Source: CAYWVR01 sp964461715 (GTDB lineage: Bacteria > Planctomycetota > Phycisphaerae > FEN-1346). Taken from it: a stretch of 53,749 nt of DNA. The translations under genes were made by a program, and so were the position numbers. The notes beneath the pieces were generated by a model. The model was not told where the DNA came from and did no database searches. It worked only from the letters and a program-made list of their open reading frames with translations. This document shows positions 1-8,317 of the stretch, piece by piece. The DNA lies in contig CAYWVR010000023.1 in NCBI GenBank assembly GCA_964461715.1, forward strand, positions 1-53,749, given 5' to 3'. Position 1 is the first letter of the stretch. Each line of letters opens with the position of its first letter.

Positions 1-81
1 CTATTGGACCCAACAACGCCAGGCCGCATAGTGCCACAAACGTCGGGCACACCCCCGGCGGTCGGGGCCCGGCAAAAAGTC

Positions 82-110
82 TGGCGACCGGCCCGCCGGC
101 GGTCTACAAT
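82..110 (+). promoter_or_regulatory. Candidate promoter of the ppx-ppk operon
   Basis: A TACAAT -10 hexamer lies at 105-110, with a weak TGGCGA -35-like hexamer at 82-87 (17 nt spacer). The ATG at 109 overlaps the -10 box, so it cannot be the start if this promoter is used. That favours the ATG at 142. The -10 is good and the -35 is poor. Confidence 0.45.
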
Positions 111-141
111 GGGCGAGCGCGTCTCCGGACCCGCACAAGCT

Positions 142-1740
142 ATGGAACCCCGACCCACGAGCCCCGACACGCCACGCACCATCGCGGCCATCGACATCGG
201 ATCGAACAGCGTCCGCATGGTCCTGGCCCAGGTCTTGCCGGACGGACGCGTCGAGTTTCTCGAGCGGACGCAGCGTCCGGTGCGGCTGGGGCAGGACACG
301 TTCGTGCTCGGGCGGCTCAGCCAGGCGGCCATGAACGCCGCCGCCGGCATCCTCCGCGACTACCGCCGCATCCTCGACACCTACCGGGTCGAGGACGTGC
401 GGACTGTGGCCACAAGCGCCGTGCGCGAGGCGGCCAACGCCGACGCGTTCGTCGACCGCATTGCCATGACGGCGGGCCTGGACGTCGAGGTCATCGAGCC
501 GACCGAGGAGAGCCGCCTGACGGTCGGGGCCGTCCTGGCCGCCGTCGGCGAGGGCCATGCCCTCGGCCGCCGCGACGCCCTCATCGTCGACGTGGGCGGC
601 GGGAGCACCCTTCTGACCCTCGTCAAGAGGGGCCAGATCGCCGCCTCCGGGAGCCATCGTCTCGGCTCCATCCGCCTCCAGGAACGCCTGGCCACCAGCG
701 AGGAGCCGGCCGAGCGGGCGGCGGACCTGGTGCGGCACGAGGTGTCGGTGTCGGTGGCGGCGATCCGCTCGTCGATGCCCCTGGCGACGGTCGCCTCGTT
801 CATCGCCGTGGGCGGCGACGCACGGCTCGTGGCCCGCGAGATCGGCGAGCCCGTTGCGGGCGACGACCTGCACCGCGTCGACCGGAAGGCCTTCGACCGG
901 TTCGTCGAGGCCCTTGTCGGATACCCCGCCGAGAAGCTCGCCCGCCGCTTCTGTGTCCCGTTTGCCGACGCCGAGACGCTGGTGCCGGCGCTGCTGACGT
1001 ACCAGGGACTCCTGCACGAGACGCGGGCGAAGGAGCTGCTCGTCTCGAACGTGTCGATGCGCGACGGCCTGGTCCAGGACTTGGCGCGGCGGGTGCGCGG
1101 GGAGGAGGACCCGGCCCTGGTGGCGGGCGTCCTCCAGTCGGCCTGCAACGTCGGCGAGAAGTACGGCTACGACGCCGCCCACAGCCACCACGTCGCCGAC
1201 CTCGCGGTCCGCTTCTTCGACGCCCTCCAGCGGGAGCACGGGCTGGGGCGGCGGCACCGGCTGCTGCTGCGCGTGGCGGGGCTCCTGCACGACGTCGGGG
1301 CCTACGTCTCGAACCGGGCCCACCATAAGCACAGTTATTACCTCGTCTCCAACTCCGAGATCTTCGCCCTCCGGCGCGACGAGCTGGCCCTTGTGGCCCA
1401 CCTCTGCCGCTACCATCGCAAGGCCACCCCGAAGCCGACCCATCTGGAGTACATGAGCCTGCCGCGCGAGACCCGCATCGTCGTCTCGAAGCTGGCGGCG
1501 GTGCTGCGCGTGGCGGACGCCCTGGACCGGGGCCACGCCCAGGTCATCCGCGACCTGGAGGAGGAGAAGAGCGGCGACGAGTTCACCATCTACGTCCGAG
1601 GGGTGGCGGACCTGGCGCTGGAGCGCCGGGCCGTCGCCGCCAAGGCGGACCTGTTTGAGGAGATCTACGGCCTGCGCGTGCGGCTCGAGAAGGCCGAGCG
1701 CCAGGCCCCGGACGCCCGCCGCGCCCGGAGCGTTCCGTGA
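142..1740 (+). CDS. Ppx/GppA-family phosphatase with C-terminal HD domain
   Basis: Predicted exopolyphosphatase / guanosine pentaphosphate phosphatase of 532 residues. The N-terminal actin-like ASKHA fold shows DIGSNS at residues 18-23, the second phosphate-binding motif DVGGGST from about residue 150, and IAVGGDARL further on. The C-terminal third is an HD domain with LLHDVGAY (H383, D384), as in long Ppx/GppA proteins. Such enzymes release phosphate from polyphosphate or convert pppGpp to ppGpp in the cytosol; which substrate is used cannot be told from sequence. The start at 142 is chosen because it lies just after the candidate promoter and gives a normal N-terminus; 109 and 4 are in-frame alternatives. 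Its stop overlaps the ppk GTG start, implying coupled translation with the enzyme that makes polyphosphate. Confidence 0.9.
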   Translation: MEPRPTSPDTPRTIAAIDIGSNSVRMVLAQVLPDGRVEFLERTQRPVRLGQDTFVLGRLSQAAMNAAAGILRDYRRILDTYRVEDVRTVATSAVREAANADAFVDRIAMTAGLDVEVIEPTEESRLTVGAVLAAVGEGHALGRRDALIVDVGGGSTLLTLVKRGQIAASGSHRLGSIRLQERLATSEEPAERAADLVRHEVSVSVAAIRSSMPLATVASFIAVGGDARLVAREIGEPVAGDDLHRVDRKAFDRFVEALVGYPAEKLARRFCVPFADAETLVPALLTYQGLLHETRAKELLVSNVSMRDGLVQDLARRVRGEEDPALVAGVLQSACNVGEKYGYDAAHSHHVADLAVRFFDALQREHGLGRRHRLLLRVAGLLHDVGAYVSNRAHHKHSYYLVSNSEIFALRRDELALVAHLCRYHRKATPKPTHLEYMSLPRETRIVVSKLAAVLRVADALDRGHAQVIRDLEEEKSGDEFTIYVRGVADLALERRAVAAKADLFEEIYGLRVRLEKAERQAPDARRARSVP

Positions 1741-3872
1741 AGGTTCCCTCCATGGCCAAAGTCGACCTCAAGCGCCCCGACCGATACGTCAACCGCGAGC
1801 TCTCGTGGCTCGAGTTCAACGACCGCGTCCTCGGCGAAGGGCGCGACGAGAGCGTGCCGCTCCTTGAACGCCTCAAGTTCCTCGCCATCGTCAGCTCGAA
1901 CCTCGACGAGTTCTTCATGATCCGGGTGGCGGGCCTGAAGCAGCTCGCGGCGGCGGGTGTCCGGCGGCCGGACCTGGCGGGCCTCTCGCCCGCCGAACAG
2001 CTCGACCGCATCCGGACCCGCGCCCGCCGCCTGGTGGCCGACCAGGCCGACGCCATCCGCAACGTGACGGCCCGCCTGCGCGAGCACGGGCTGCGCCTGC
2101 TGGAACTGGAGGAGGTGCCGGAGGGCGAGCCGCGCCGGTTCCTGGCTTCGTACTTCCGGACCGAGATTCTGTCGAGCCTGACCCCGCTGGCCGTCGAGGA
2201 GATGGACCCCGCGCCGATCCTGCCGGGCCTGACGCTGTACCTGGCCCTCCTCACCGAACCCGAGACGGCGGGCCCCCGGGCCGCGGGCCCGAAGCTGGCG
2301 GTCGTCCCCGTGCCGGGCGGCCTGCCGCGCTTCATCACGGTGCCCGCCGAGCGAGACGTGCACCTCGTGCGCCTGGAGGACGTGATGGCCGCCCACGTCG
2401 GCGACCTCCTCCCCGGCTGCCGCGTCGTGGCCCGGGCCCCGTTCCGCCTGACGCGCGACGCCGACGTCGCGGTGGACGAGGACGACGCGGAGGAGTTGCT
2501 GGAGGCGATGGAGGAAGCGGTCCTCGCGCGCAAGCGCCGAGCCGTGGTGCGCCTGGCGATGCCCGCGGGCACGGACCCGCGCCTCAAGGGGCGCCTGCTC
2601 GAGTGGCTCGGCGCGGGCGAGGAGGACCTCTACGAGGTCGACGGCATGCTCGATGCCGCCAGCCTCATGGAGGTCGCCAACCGGCCCGGCTACGAGAAGC
2701 TCCGTTACCCCGAGTGGCCCGTCCAGCCGGCCCGCGACCTCGTGGGCAAGGAGGACCTCTGGACCGCGCTGCAGGAGGACGACGTCCTCCTTTTCCACCC
2801 GTACGAGACGTTCGACCCGATCGTCCAGCTCCTCGAAGGGGCCGCCGACGACCCGAACGTCCTCGCCATCAAGCAGACCCTCTACCGCACGAGCGGCGAT
2901 TCGCCCATTATCCGGGCCCTGGCGCGCGCCGCCGAGAACGGCAAGCAGGTGACCGTCCTCGTGGAGCTGAAGGCCCGCTTCGACGAGGCGAAGAACGTCC
3001 GCTGGGCCCGCCGGCTCGAGGACGCGGGCTGCTACGTCATCTACGGCATCGCGGGCTACAAGACCCACGCGAAGGCCCTGCTCATCGTGCGGCGCGAGGC
3101 CCACCTCGTGCGCCGCTACCTTCACCTCGGCACGGGCAACTATCACGATAAGACCGCCAAGCTCTACTCCGACATCGGGCTCCTGACGAGCGACGCCGAC
3201 CTCGCCTCCGATGCCGCCGCCCTCTTCAACCTGCTGACGGGCGCCTCGCAGGAGGTCGGCTGGTCAAAGCTGGTCATCGCCCCGACGGGCCTCCGGAAGA
3301 GGTTCCTCGACATGATCGAGCGCGAGACCCAGGCCGCCACGCCCGACGAGCCGGGCCGAATCCTGGCGAAGGTCAACTCGCTGCACGATCGCGCCATCGC
3401 AGAGGCCCTCTACCGGGCGAGCCGGGCGGGGGTCCGCGTGCGGCTGAACGTGCGGGGCATCTGCTGCCTGCGCCCCGGGATCGAAGGCGTCAGCGAGAAC
3501 ATCGAGGTCGTCTCCATCGTCGACCGCTACCTCGAGCACGCCCGCGTCTTCTACTTCCATAACGGTGGCCACGAGGAGGTCTACCTTTCGAGCGCCGACT
3601 GGATGGTCCGCAACCTCGACAAGCGGCTCGAAACGCTCTTCCCGGTCCAGGACCCGGACCTGAAGCGCCGCATCATCCGGTGGCTCGAGACGTGCATGGC
3701 CGACAACGTCAAGGCTCGCCGCATGCGCCCCGACGGGACGTACGAGCGGGTCGAGACGCGCGGCGAGCCGGTCCGGGCCCAGGAGGTCTTCTGGAAGGAG
3801 GCCGCCGAGGCCGTCCGCGAGGCGCAAGGGGCGCCCTTGGAATTCCGGCCCCTGGCTCGCCCCGAGGACTAA
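1737..3872 (+). CDS. ppk: Polyphosphate kinase 1
   Basis: PPK1 reversibly transfers the gamma phosphate of ATP to polyphosphate. The 711-residue length is typical. It carries NRELSWLEFNDRVL at the N-terminus, FHPYETFDP, and two phospholipase-D-like catalytic regions. The autophosphorylated histidine is H444 in YKTHAKALL, and the second catalytic histidine is H601 in LEHARVFYF. HLGTGNYHDKTAKLYSDIGL is the usual core motif. The GTG at 1737 overlaps the ppx stop (GTGA) and is preceded by GGAG; ATG 1752 is an alternative start five codons in. Pairing with the phosphatase makes a polyphosphate synthesis/degradation operon. Confidence 0.97.
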   Translation: MKVPSMAKVDLKRPDRYVNRELSWLEFNDRVLGEGRDESVPLLERLKFLAIVSSNLDEFFMIRVAGLKQLAAAGVRRPDLAGLSPAEQLDRIRTRARRLVADQADAIRNVTARLREHGLRLLELEEVPEGEPRRFLASYFRTEILSSLTPLAVEEMDPAPILPGLTLYLALLTEPETAGPRAAGPKLAVVPVPGGLPRFITVPAERDVHLVRLEDVMAAHVGDLLPGCRVVARAPFRLTRDADVAVDEDDAEELLEAMEEAVLARKRRAVVRLAMPAGTDPRLKGRLLEWLGAGEEDLYEVDGMLDAASLMEVANRPGYEKLRYPEWPVQPARDLVGKEDLWTALQEDDVLLFHPYETFDPIVQLLEGAADDPNVLAIKQTLYRTSGDSPIIRALARAAENGKQVTVLVELKARFDEAKNVRWARRLEDAGCYVIYGIAGYKTHAKALLIVRREAHLVRRYLHLGTGNYHDKTAKLYSDIGLLTSDADLASDAAALFNLLTGASQEVGWSKLVIAPTGLRKRFLDMIERETQAATPDEPGRILAKVNSLHDRAIAEALYRASRAGVRVRLNVRGICCLRPGIEGVSENIEVVSIVDRYLEHARVFYFHNGGHEEVYLSSADWMVRNLDKRLETLFPVQDPDLKRRIIRWLETCMADNVKARRMRPDGTYERVETRGEPVRAQEVFWKEAAEAVREAQGAPLEFRPLARPED

Positions 3873-3934
3873 CCGGCCGCGTTGGCCTCAAGCCGAAGGC
3901 GAGCGCTTGTGGCCGTTGGAGTGCCCAGGACGAA

Positions 3935-5299
3935 TCAACATTCGATGTGGAGCAGCAGCGCCTTGCGGCCCACGGCCCTATTCCAGCCTTTCCCCGCCTC
4001 GGGCGTCGTCGTGACCTCGGCGCGGACCTTGCGCCAGGCGAGGAACCGCTGGGCGTCGGGGGTCAATTCCGCGCGGCAGGCGTGGCCCGTGCCGATAAAG
4101 AGCGTGTGCGGGCCGCCCCGGCAGACCTTCTTCAGCTCCTCGGCCGTCACCTCGTCGGAGTCGCCGTCGATCTTCTTGAGGACCTTCTCGCGGCGGCGGG
4201 GCTTGCCGTCGACGCGGACGTAGACGTCCTCGGTCCACTCCTGGTCGCCCACGGTCACCGTGCCGGGCTCAACGACCGTCACCTCGGGGAAGGCGTCGCG
4301 CTGCTCGTCGGCCCCGGCGAAGGGCTCGAAGCCGGCCTTCCGCTGCGCCAGCGCCACCGCCCCCAGGGCCACGGCGTCGTCGCCGAGGGCCGCCACCGCG
4401 ATCCGCCCGCCTTCGCCCGGCGTCGCCAACGGGTCGCTCGCGACGATCTCCTCGACGATGGGCACGAGGAAGAAGTCGCAGGCCTCGATCAGCCCGCCCC
4501 CCAGGACGATCGTCTCCGGGTCCAGGATGTGCCTGAGACTCAAGCACGCTCGCCCCAGGAACCCGGCGGCCCGGGCGAGGACCTCCGTGACGAGGTCGTC
4601 GCCCGCCTGAAGCGCCGCCCGGAGCTTGCCGCTCTTGATGATCGAGAGGTCCTTGCCGACGAGGTCCTTGAGCACGGTCTTGCGTCCGTTGTCGACGGCG
4701 TCGCGGATGTGTCGCTCGATGGCGGTGCGGCTGGCGACGGCCTCCAGGCACCCGCGGGCCCCGCACCCGCAGGTGGGTCCGTCCTCGACGACCTTCATGT
4801 GGCCGATCTCGCCGGCGGCCCCGTGGGCCCCGAGCACAAGTCGCCCGTCGAGGATCACCCCGCCGCCGATGCCCGTGCCGGGGAACAGTCCGATGACGCT
4901 CGCCGCCCCTCGGGCCGCACCCAGCGACGTCTCGCCGAGCGTGCCGAGGTTGACGTCGTTGCCGAGGGCGACGGGCACGTCGAGCGCCTCTTCCAGCATG
5001 GCGACGACCGGCATGCCCGAGAGGTTCATGTTCGGCGTGACGACCACCGTGCCGCCCCCCCGGTCGACCACCCCCGGCACGGCCAGACCGGCGGCGGCGA
5101 TCGTCGTGCCGGCGGGGCCCTCGGCGATCGTCTCGCGGGCCAGGTCCGCGATGGCGGCGACGAGGGCTTTCGGCTCGGCGTCGCGGGGCGAGGCGACGCG
5201 CTCCCGCACGAGGATCAGACCGGTGGGCCGGGCCAGTACGGCCTGAATCTTCGTGCCGCCCACGTCGATGCCCAGGTACAACGGTTCCGACTTGGCCAC
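3935..5299 (-). CDS. ROK-family sugar kinase fused to an Mth938-like domain
   Basis: Residues 1 to about 330 form a ROK kinase: the ATP-phosphate motif GIDVGGTKIQ near the start, GNDVNLGTLGE with the catalytic aspartate, GTGIGGGV, and the ROK zinc motif CGCGARGCLE. The likely reaction is ATP-dependent phosphorylation of glucose or another hexose. Residues 339-454 are an added domain resembling the Mth938/DUF498 fold: a V-G-D-x-x-x-x-D start, FIGTGHACRAELTPDAQ, the TTPEAGKGWNRA segment and the closing LLHIEC. ROK kinases usually end near 300-330 residues, so this is a fusion in one uninterrupted frame. The GTG at 5299 follows a GGAGG seven bases upstream; upstream in-frame codons are compositionally poor. 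The gene converges on ppk. The ROK assignment is very secure and the C-terminal domain assignment good. Confidence 0.88.
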   Translation of the reverse strand: MAKSEPLYLGIDVGGTKIQAVLARPTGLILVRERVASPRDAEPKALVAAIADLARETIAEGPAGTTIAAAGLAVPGVVDRGGGTVVVTPNMNLSGMPVVAMLEEALDVPVALGNDVNLGTLGETSLGAARGAASVIGLFPGTGIGGGVILDGRLVLGAHGAAGEIGHMKVVEDGPTCGCGARGCLEAVASRTAIERHIRDAVDNGRKTVLKDLVGKDLSIIKSGKLRAALQAGDDLVTEVLARAAGFLGRACLSLRHILDPETIVLGGGLIEACDFFLVPIVEEIVASDPLATPGEGGRIAVAALGDDAVALGAVALAQRKAGFEPFAGADEQRDAFPEVTVVEPGTVTVGDQEWTEDVYVRVDGKPRRREKVLKKIDGDSDEVTAEELKKVCRGGPHTLFIGTGHACRAELTPDAQRFLAWRKVRAEVTTTPEAGKGWNRAVGRKALLLHIEC

Positions 5300-5329
5300 G
5301 TCGCGCCTCCGCTCGGGTGCGTGCCTTCC

Positions 5330-5358
5330 AGCATACCCGACGCCCCCGCCCGACGAAA
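5330..5358 (-). promoter_or_regulatory. Weak candidate promoter for the ROK kinase gene
   Basis: On the minus strand a TATGCT -10-like hexamer (5330-5335) is preceded by GGG, with TTTCGT 17 nt upstream. It would place the transcript start about 24 nt before the GTG at 5299, a spacing seen at other genes in this window. The -35 match is poor. Confidence 0.3.
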
Positions 5359-5479
5359 GCCCTTCATCGACCTCCGCGCCTCGTGCCCCACAGGCGAGTG
5401 GGGCCATCGAGCAGGAAATTCAGCCGGGATGATTTTCCGTGGGGTTTCGTGGGGCATGGGGCGGGCGTTTCGGCGAGCT

Positions 5480-5932
5480 TCAGGGCTGGTCCTCTTCGGC
5501 CAGGTCGGCCTCGAAGTCGCCCGTCGTGGGATTGAAGTACCATCCGCCGCTCGTCTCGGGCGGGACGAAGCCGGTGGGGGCGTCGTCCAGGCGGACCGTG
5601 TCGAGGCCCGTGATGGGGTTGGGGGGCAGGCTCGTCAAGTAAGGGCCGAAGCGGTGCTCCTCGGACTTGGCGTCGGCGACCTCGCCGGCGGTGTTCGTGT
5701 AGCGGGTCATCTGGTTGACGAAGGCGGCGGTGGGGGACGTGTCGCGGTGCTGGAGGCGGTAGAGGGCGACCTGCTTGCGGACGTGATTGAGGTTGGCCTC
5801 CAGGGCTGTCAGGCGCGCCTCCTCGGTCGCCGTGCTCAACTCCGGGAAGACGAGGCCCGCGATGATCGCCAGGATCACCACGACGATCAGCACCTCGACC
5901 ATCGTGACGCCCGCCCGTCGGTGTGGCCCCAT
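5480..5932 (-). CDS. Type II secretion-type pseudopilin (GspG/H-like)
   Basis: A 150-residue prepilin-like protein. A short basic leader is followed by GVTMVEVLIVVVILAIIAGL, the class III signal: cleavage before the hydrophobic helix with the conserved glutamate at +5. Next comes a helix with ATEEARLTALEANLNHVRKQ, then a C-terminal domain with YLTSLPPNPITG and GGWYFNPTTGDF, typical of major-pseudopilin-like proteins in this lineage. It should be inserted in the inner membrane and processed by a prepilin peptidase. No other secretion gene is in the window, so it is an orphan here. ATG 5932 is chosen because a TACGAT -10-like element (6006-6011) overlaps the farther ATG at 6007, and a long leader would be unusual. 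Confidence 0.85.
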   Translation of the reverse strand: MGPHRRAGVTMVEVLIVVVILAIIAGLVFPELSTATEEARLTALEANLNHVRKQVALYRLQHRDTSPTAAFVNQMTRYTNTAGEVADAKSEEHRFGPYLTSLPPNPITGLDTVRLDDAPTGFVPPETSGGWYFNPTTGDFEADLAEEDQP

Positions 5933-6069
5933 GGCCCGTCCTCGCGAGCCGTGCCCTCCCCGGGCGGGTCGAGGGGGGCGCGGCGTCTCTATCGCCTTGG
6001 ACATCATCGTACACCGGATGATCGGCCCCTCGCGGCCTCGCCTTGAGCCGTCCTTCCGTCGTTGCGAGC

Positions 6070-6099
6070 TTGACGCCCGCTTCCCTTGCGGGCTACACT
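6070..6099 (+). promoter_or_regulatory. Sigma70-type promoter of the PHP-domain gene
   Basis: TTGACG (6070-6075), an 18 nt spacer and TACACT (6094-6099) form one of the best housekeeping-type promoters in the window. The spacer contains a GCCCGC/GCGGGC inverted repeat. Transcription from about 6106 would leave a 30 nt leader containing AAGGAAGG before GTG 6136. Confidence 0.7.
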
Positions 6100-6135
6100 G
6101 GCCGCCCGTCGCCCCCGCCCAAAGGAAGGCCGACC

Positions 6136-6756
6136 GTGAAAGTCGAGCTTCACTGCCACACCCACCTCTACAGCGCCTGCGCCGTGGAACCGCCCGAGAT
6201 GCTCCTCCCGGCCTTCGTCCGGGCCGGGTACCAGGCCGTCTACCTCACCGAGCACGACGCCGTCTGGCCCGAGGGTCACTTGGCGGACCTCGGGCGCCGC
6301 TTTCCCGAGATTCGCGTCTTCGGGGGCGTCGAGCGGGAGATCCGCGACGACCACGTCCAGCACCTCCTGATCCTCGGGACGAGCGACCCGGCGTACCTGG
6401 CGATCCCCGATGCCGCCACCCTTGTCGAGAAGGCCCGCGACGAGGGGCGTCTGACGGTTCTCGCCCATCCGTTCCGCTGGCCGGGCGGCGACGCCATGCT
6501 CCACCAGGGGGTCCGCCCCGACGCCCTCGAAGGCCGCACCTCCAACCAGAACGCCGCCGGCCGCCGAAAGAGCGACAAGGCCGCCCGGCGCCTCGGCCTT
6601 CCCGTCGTCAACGCCGGCGACGTCCATAGCCTCGACATGATCGACCGGTTCTGGATCGACACGACCCGCCCGGTCGAACACCCGGACGACGTGCGCCGGA
6701 TCGTCCTGGACCGGGCCTACGAGAACCGGGGGGCGGACGAGCGGAGGACCCCGTGA
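6136..6756 (+). CDS. PHP-domain phosphoesterase
   Basis: A 206-residue protein of the polymerase-and-histidinol-phosphatase superfamily. It starts VKVELHCHTH, where the HxH pair (H6, H8) is the first metal ligand motif. LTEHDAVWP, GVEREI, VLAHPFRWP and NAGDVHS supply the further metal-binding His/Asp/Glu positions. Such proteins are trinuclear-metal phosphoesterases; the substrate cannot be assigned. The upstream in-frame extension to 6043 is rejected because it runs through the promoter and lacks conserved character. GTG 6136 has AAGGAAGG six bases upstream. It stands alone as a transcription unit. Confidence 0.85.
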   Translation: MKVELHCHTHLYSACAVEPPEMLLPAFVRAGYQAVYLTEHDAVWPEGHLADLGRRFPEIRVFGGVEREIRDDHVQHLLILGTSDPAYLAIPDAATLVEKARDEGRLTVLAHPFRWPGGDAMLHQGVRPDALEGRTSNQNAAGRRKSDKAARRLGLPVVNAGDVHSLDMIDRFWIDTTRPVEHPDDVRRIVLDRAYENRGADERRTP

Positions 6757-6887
6757 TGCGCAGGGTCCCGGCGGCGAGATCGCCGTCTGGATGAACGGGG
6801 CCCTCGCCGGCTGGACCGACGCCGGCCGCCGCTCGAAGCCCGGTCCGGTTCGCCCGACAGAACCTGGACCCGCGGCGCGCCGTCGAT
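6757..6887. other. Short intergenic stretch with a possible gene remnant
   Basis: This 131-bp gap between convergent genes has no complete ORF. One plus-strand frame reads GGEIAVWMNGALAGWTDAG, reminiscent of the GGEIxVWxNG strand of concanavalin-type secreted domains such as DUF1080. It may be a degenerate tail of such a gene, but the match is too short to rely on. Confidence 0.15.
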
Positions 6888-8126
6888 CTAAGGCTTCTTG
6901 ATGCCCCACACATGAATCAGCGACTTGTCCTCGTCCGCGCGGGGCTCGACGACGTAGAGCTTGCCCCGCTCCCGGTCGAAGGCACAGGCCCCGACGTGAC
7001 GCATCTTGCGCCGCTCGTACGTGCGGAAGAAACGCGGGGCGAGGTCGAGGTGGGCGTAGGGCTGCGGCTCCCAGGACTTCTTCTTGCCCGCTGCCACGGC
7101 CGCGAGTTCCGACGGGTCGAAGAAGATCATCCGGGCCCGGAACTGGGAGCTCCACCAGCCCCGCTGATCGTGCGGGTGCTCCGGCACGGGCGGCCAGGGC
7201 CCTTCCTCCGGCCAGACGACGCCGTTCGAGAACCCGTACCAGCATTGGCCGAGCCCCTTTGTGCCCACCAGGACCACCGCGGCCCGGTCGCCTGCCGTGA
7301 GCCACGCCCCGCCCGCCCAGTCGTCGGAGGCATGGTAGCCGTCCATCGGGTGATTCGCCTCGTCGTAGACGGTCGAGTAGCCGAGCAGGCGCGTCGCCTT
7401 GAGGGTCGTGCCGTGGGGCGGCGGGTTCCCATGGTTCCACGGACCGATGGCGAAGAGGTTCGGTCCCTTGCCGCCCTGGCCGCCGTCGCGGAACCGGCCC
7501 GTCACGAGGCGCAGGTCCGGCGTATGGGCCTTCGCCCAGGCCTCGGGGATGGGGAAGAGGTAGTCGGTCGTCTGGTACTGCCAGAGGCCCGCCACCTGCC
7601 ACATGCCCGCGACCTTCGGCTTCGAGAGGTTCGTCTCGCACCATCCGTGCGACGGGCCCGTCTCGGCCTCGCCCATGTGCTGGCTCCAGCCGAAGTGGAG
7701 TTTCTCGGAGGTCTGCTCGCCCTGCGGCGGGAGGACCGCGAGGCCCACCCGATACATCTCGTAATCGGCGAAGTGTCCGGCGCGGAGGTCCGTAAACGGC
7801 TGGAGCGTCGTCGCGGCGGGGAGGGCGGAAGGGGCCTTCGAGGCGCTCACGACGGGCTTCGGGATGGTGATCTCGGAGACGTAGGCCTGGTGGTCGTGGC
7901 CGACGCCGAAGAGGGACCCCGGGTACCCGTCCTCCGGGCCGCGCGGGTCGCCGCCGGCCCGGTATGCGAGGCCCTCGCTCGACCATTCCCAGCTCGACCC
8001 GCCGGAGCCCTCCGGCAACCGCAGCGCGCCCTCGTAGACGAGGTCGTCGGGCATGAGCCGCGCGGCAGGCGCGGCGGCAAAGGCGCTGCTCGCCAGCAAC
8101 ACCACGGCAACCAGGAGACGTGACAT
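6888..8126 (-). CDS. Secreted protein of unknown function, beta-propeller-like
   Basis: A 412-residue protein with a classical signal peptide (MSRLLVAVVLLASSAFAAAP). The mature part begins with LVYEGALRLPEG and later has GYPGSLFGVGHDHQAYVSEI and a C-terminal CAFDRERGKLYVVEP strand. These are typical of a secreted family seen in Planctomycetota and relatives that describes a repeat-built beta fold with no proven activity. It is rich in Trp, Gly and Pro and has no recognised catalytic motif. The ATG is preceded by AAGGGG and lies about 24 nt after the predicted transcript start. The fold is an inference and no function is assigned. Confidence 0.7.
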   Translation of the reverse strand: MSRLLVAVVLLASSAFAAAPAARLMPDDLVYEGALRLPEGSGGSSWEWSSEGLAYRAGGDPRGPEDGYPGSLFGVGHDHQAYVSEITIPKPVVSASKAPSALPAATTLQPFTDLRAGHFADYEMYRVGLAVLPPQGEQTSEKLHFGWSQHMGEAETGPSHGWCETNLSKPKVAGMWQVAGLWQYQTTDYLFPIPEAWAKAHTPDLRLVTGRFRDGGQGGKGPNLFAIGPWNHGNPPPHGTTLKATRLLGYSTVYDEANHPMDGYHASDDWAGGAWLTAGDRAAVVLVGTKGLGQCWYGFSNGVVWPEEGPWPPVPEHPHDQRGWWSSQFRARMIFFDPSELAAVAAGKKKSWEPQPYAHLDLAPRFFRTYERRKMRHVGACAFDRERGKLYVVEPRADEDKSLIHVWGIKKP

Positions 8127-8156
8127 GGCAAGCCCCTTAAAGGAATGTGCGCTGCG

Positions 8157-8185
8157 AGGGTACTGCGCCGCGGGTCGGGCTGCAA
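8157..8185 (-). promoter_or_regulatory. Promoter of the secreted protein gene at 6888-8126
   Basis: On the minus strand TTGCAG (8180-8185), a 17 nt spacer and TACCCT (8157-8162) precede the ATG, leaving a leader of about 24 nt with AAGGGG as ribosome binding site. The rest of 8127-8317 holds only a short ACGGGC/GCCCGT hairpin at 8192-8208 and no ORF. Confidence 0.55.
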
Positions 8186-8317
8186 GCGCGGACGGGCAAG
8201 TCGCCCGTGGCGGCGTTCTTCCTTGACCGCCCTCGTGCCAGAAGCCTCGCCACCAAGGAAAGCGAATGCCGGGGGCAGAACATACAAGTGGCGAGCGGCG
8301 CGCGTGCCGCTTCCCGC

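Noticed and set aside
1..1536. Minus-strand frame of 511 residues at the window start
   Set aside because: It is antisense to the ppx/gppA gene, has no ribosome binding site and no recognisable domain.
3680..6046. Long plus-strand frame across the ROK and pseudopilin genes
   Set aside because: It is antisense to two well-supported genes and starts inside ppk.
8192..8208. ACGGGC/GCCCGT hairpin
   Set aside because: It has a six-base stem, common in GC-rich DNA, and no T tract, so I do not call it a terminator.
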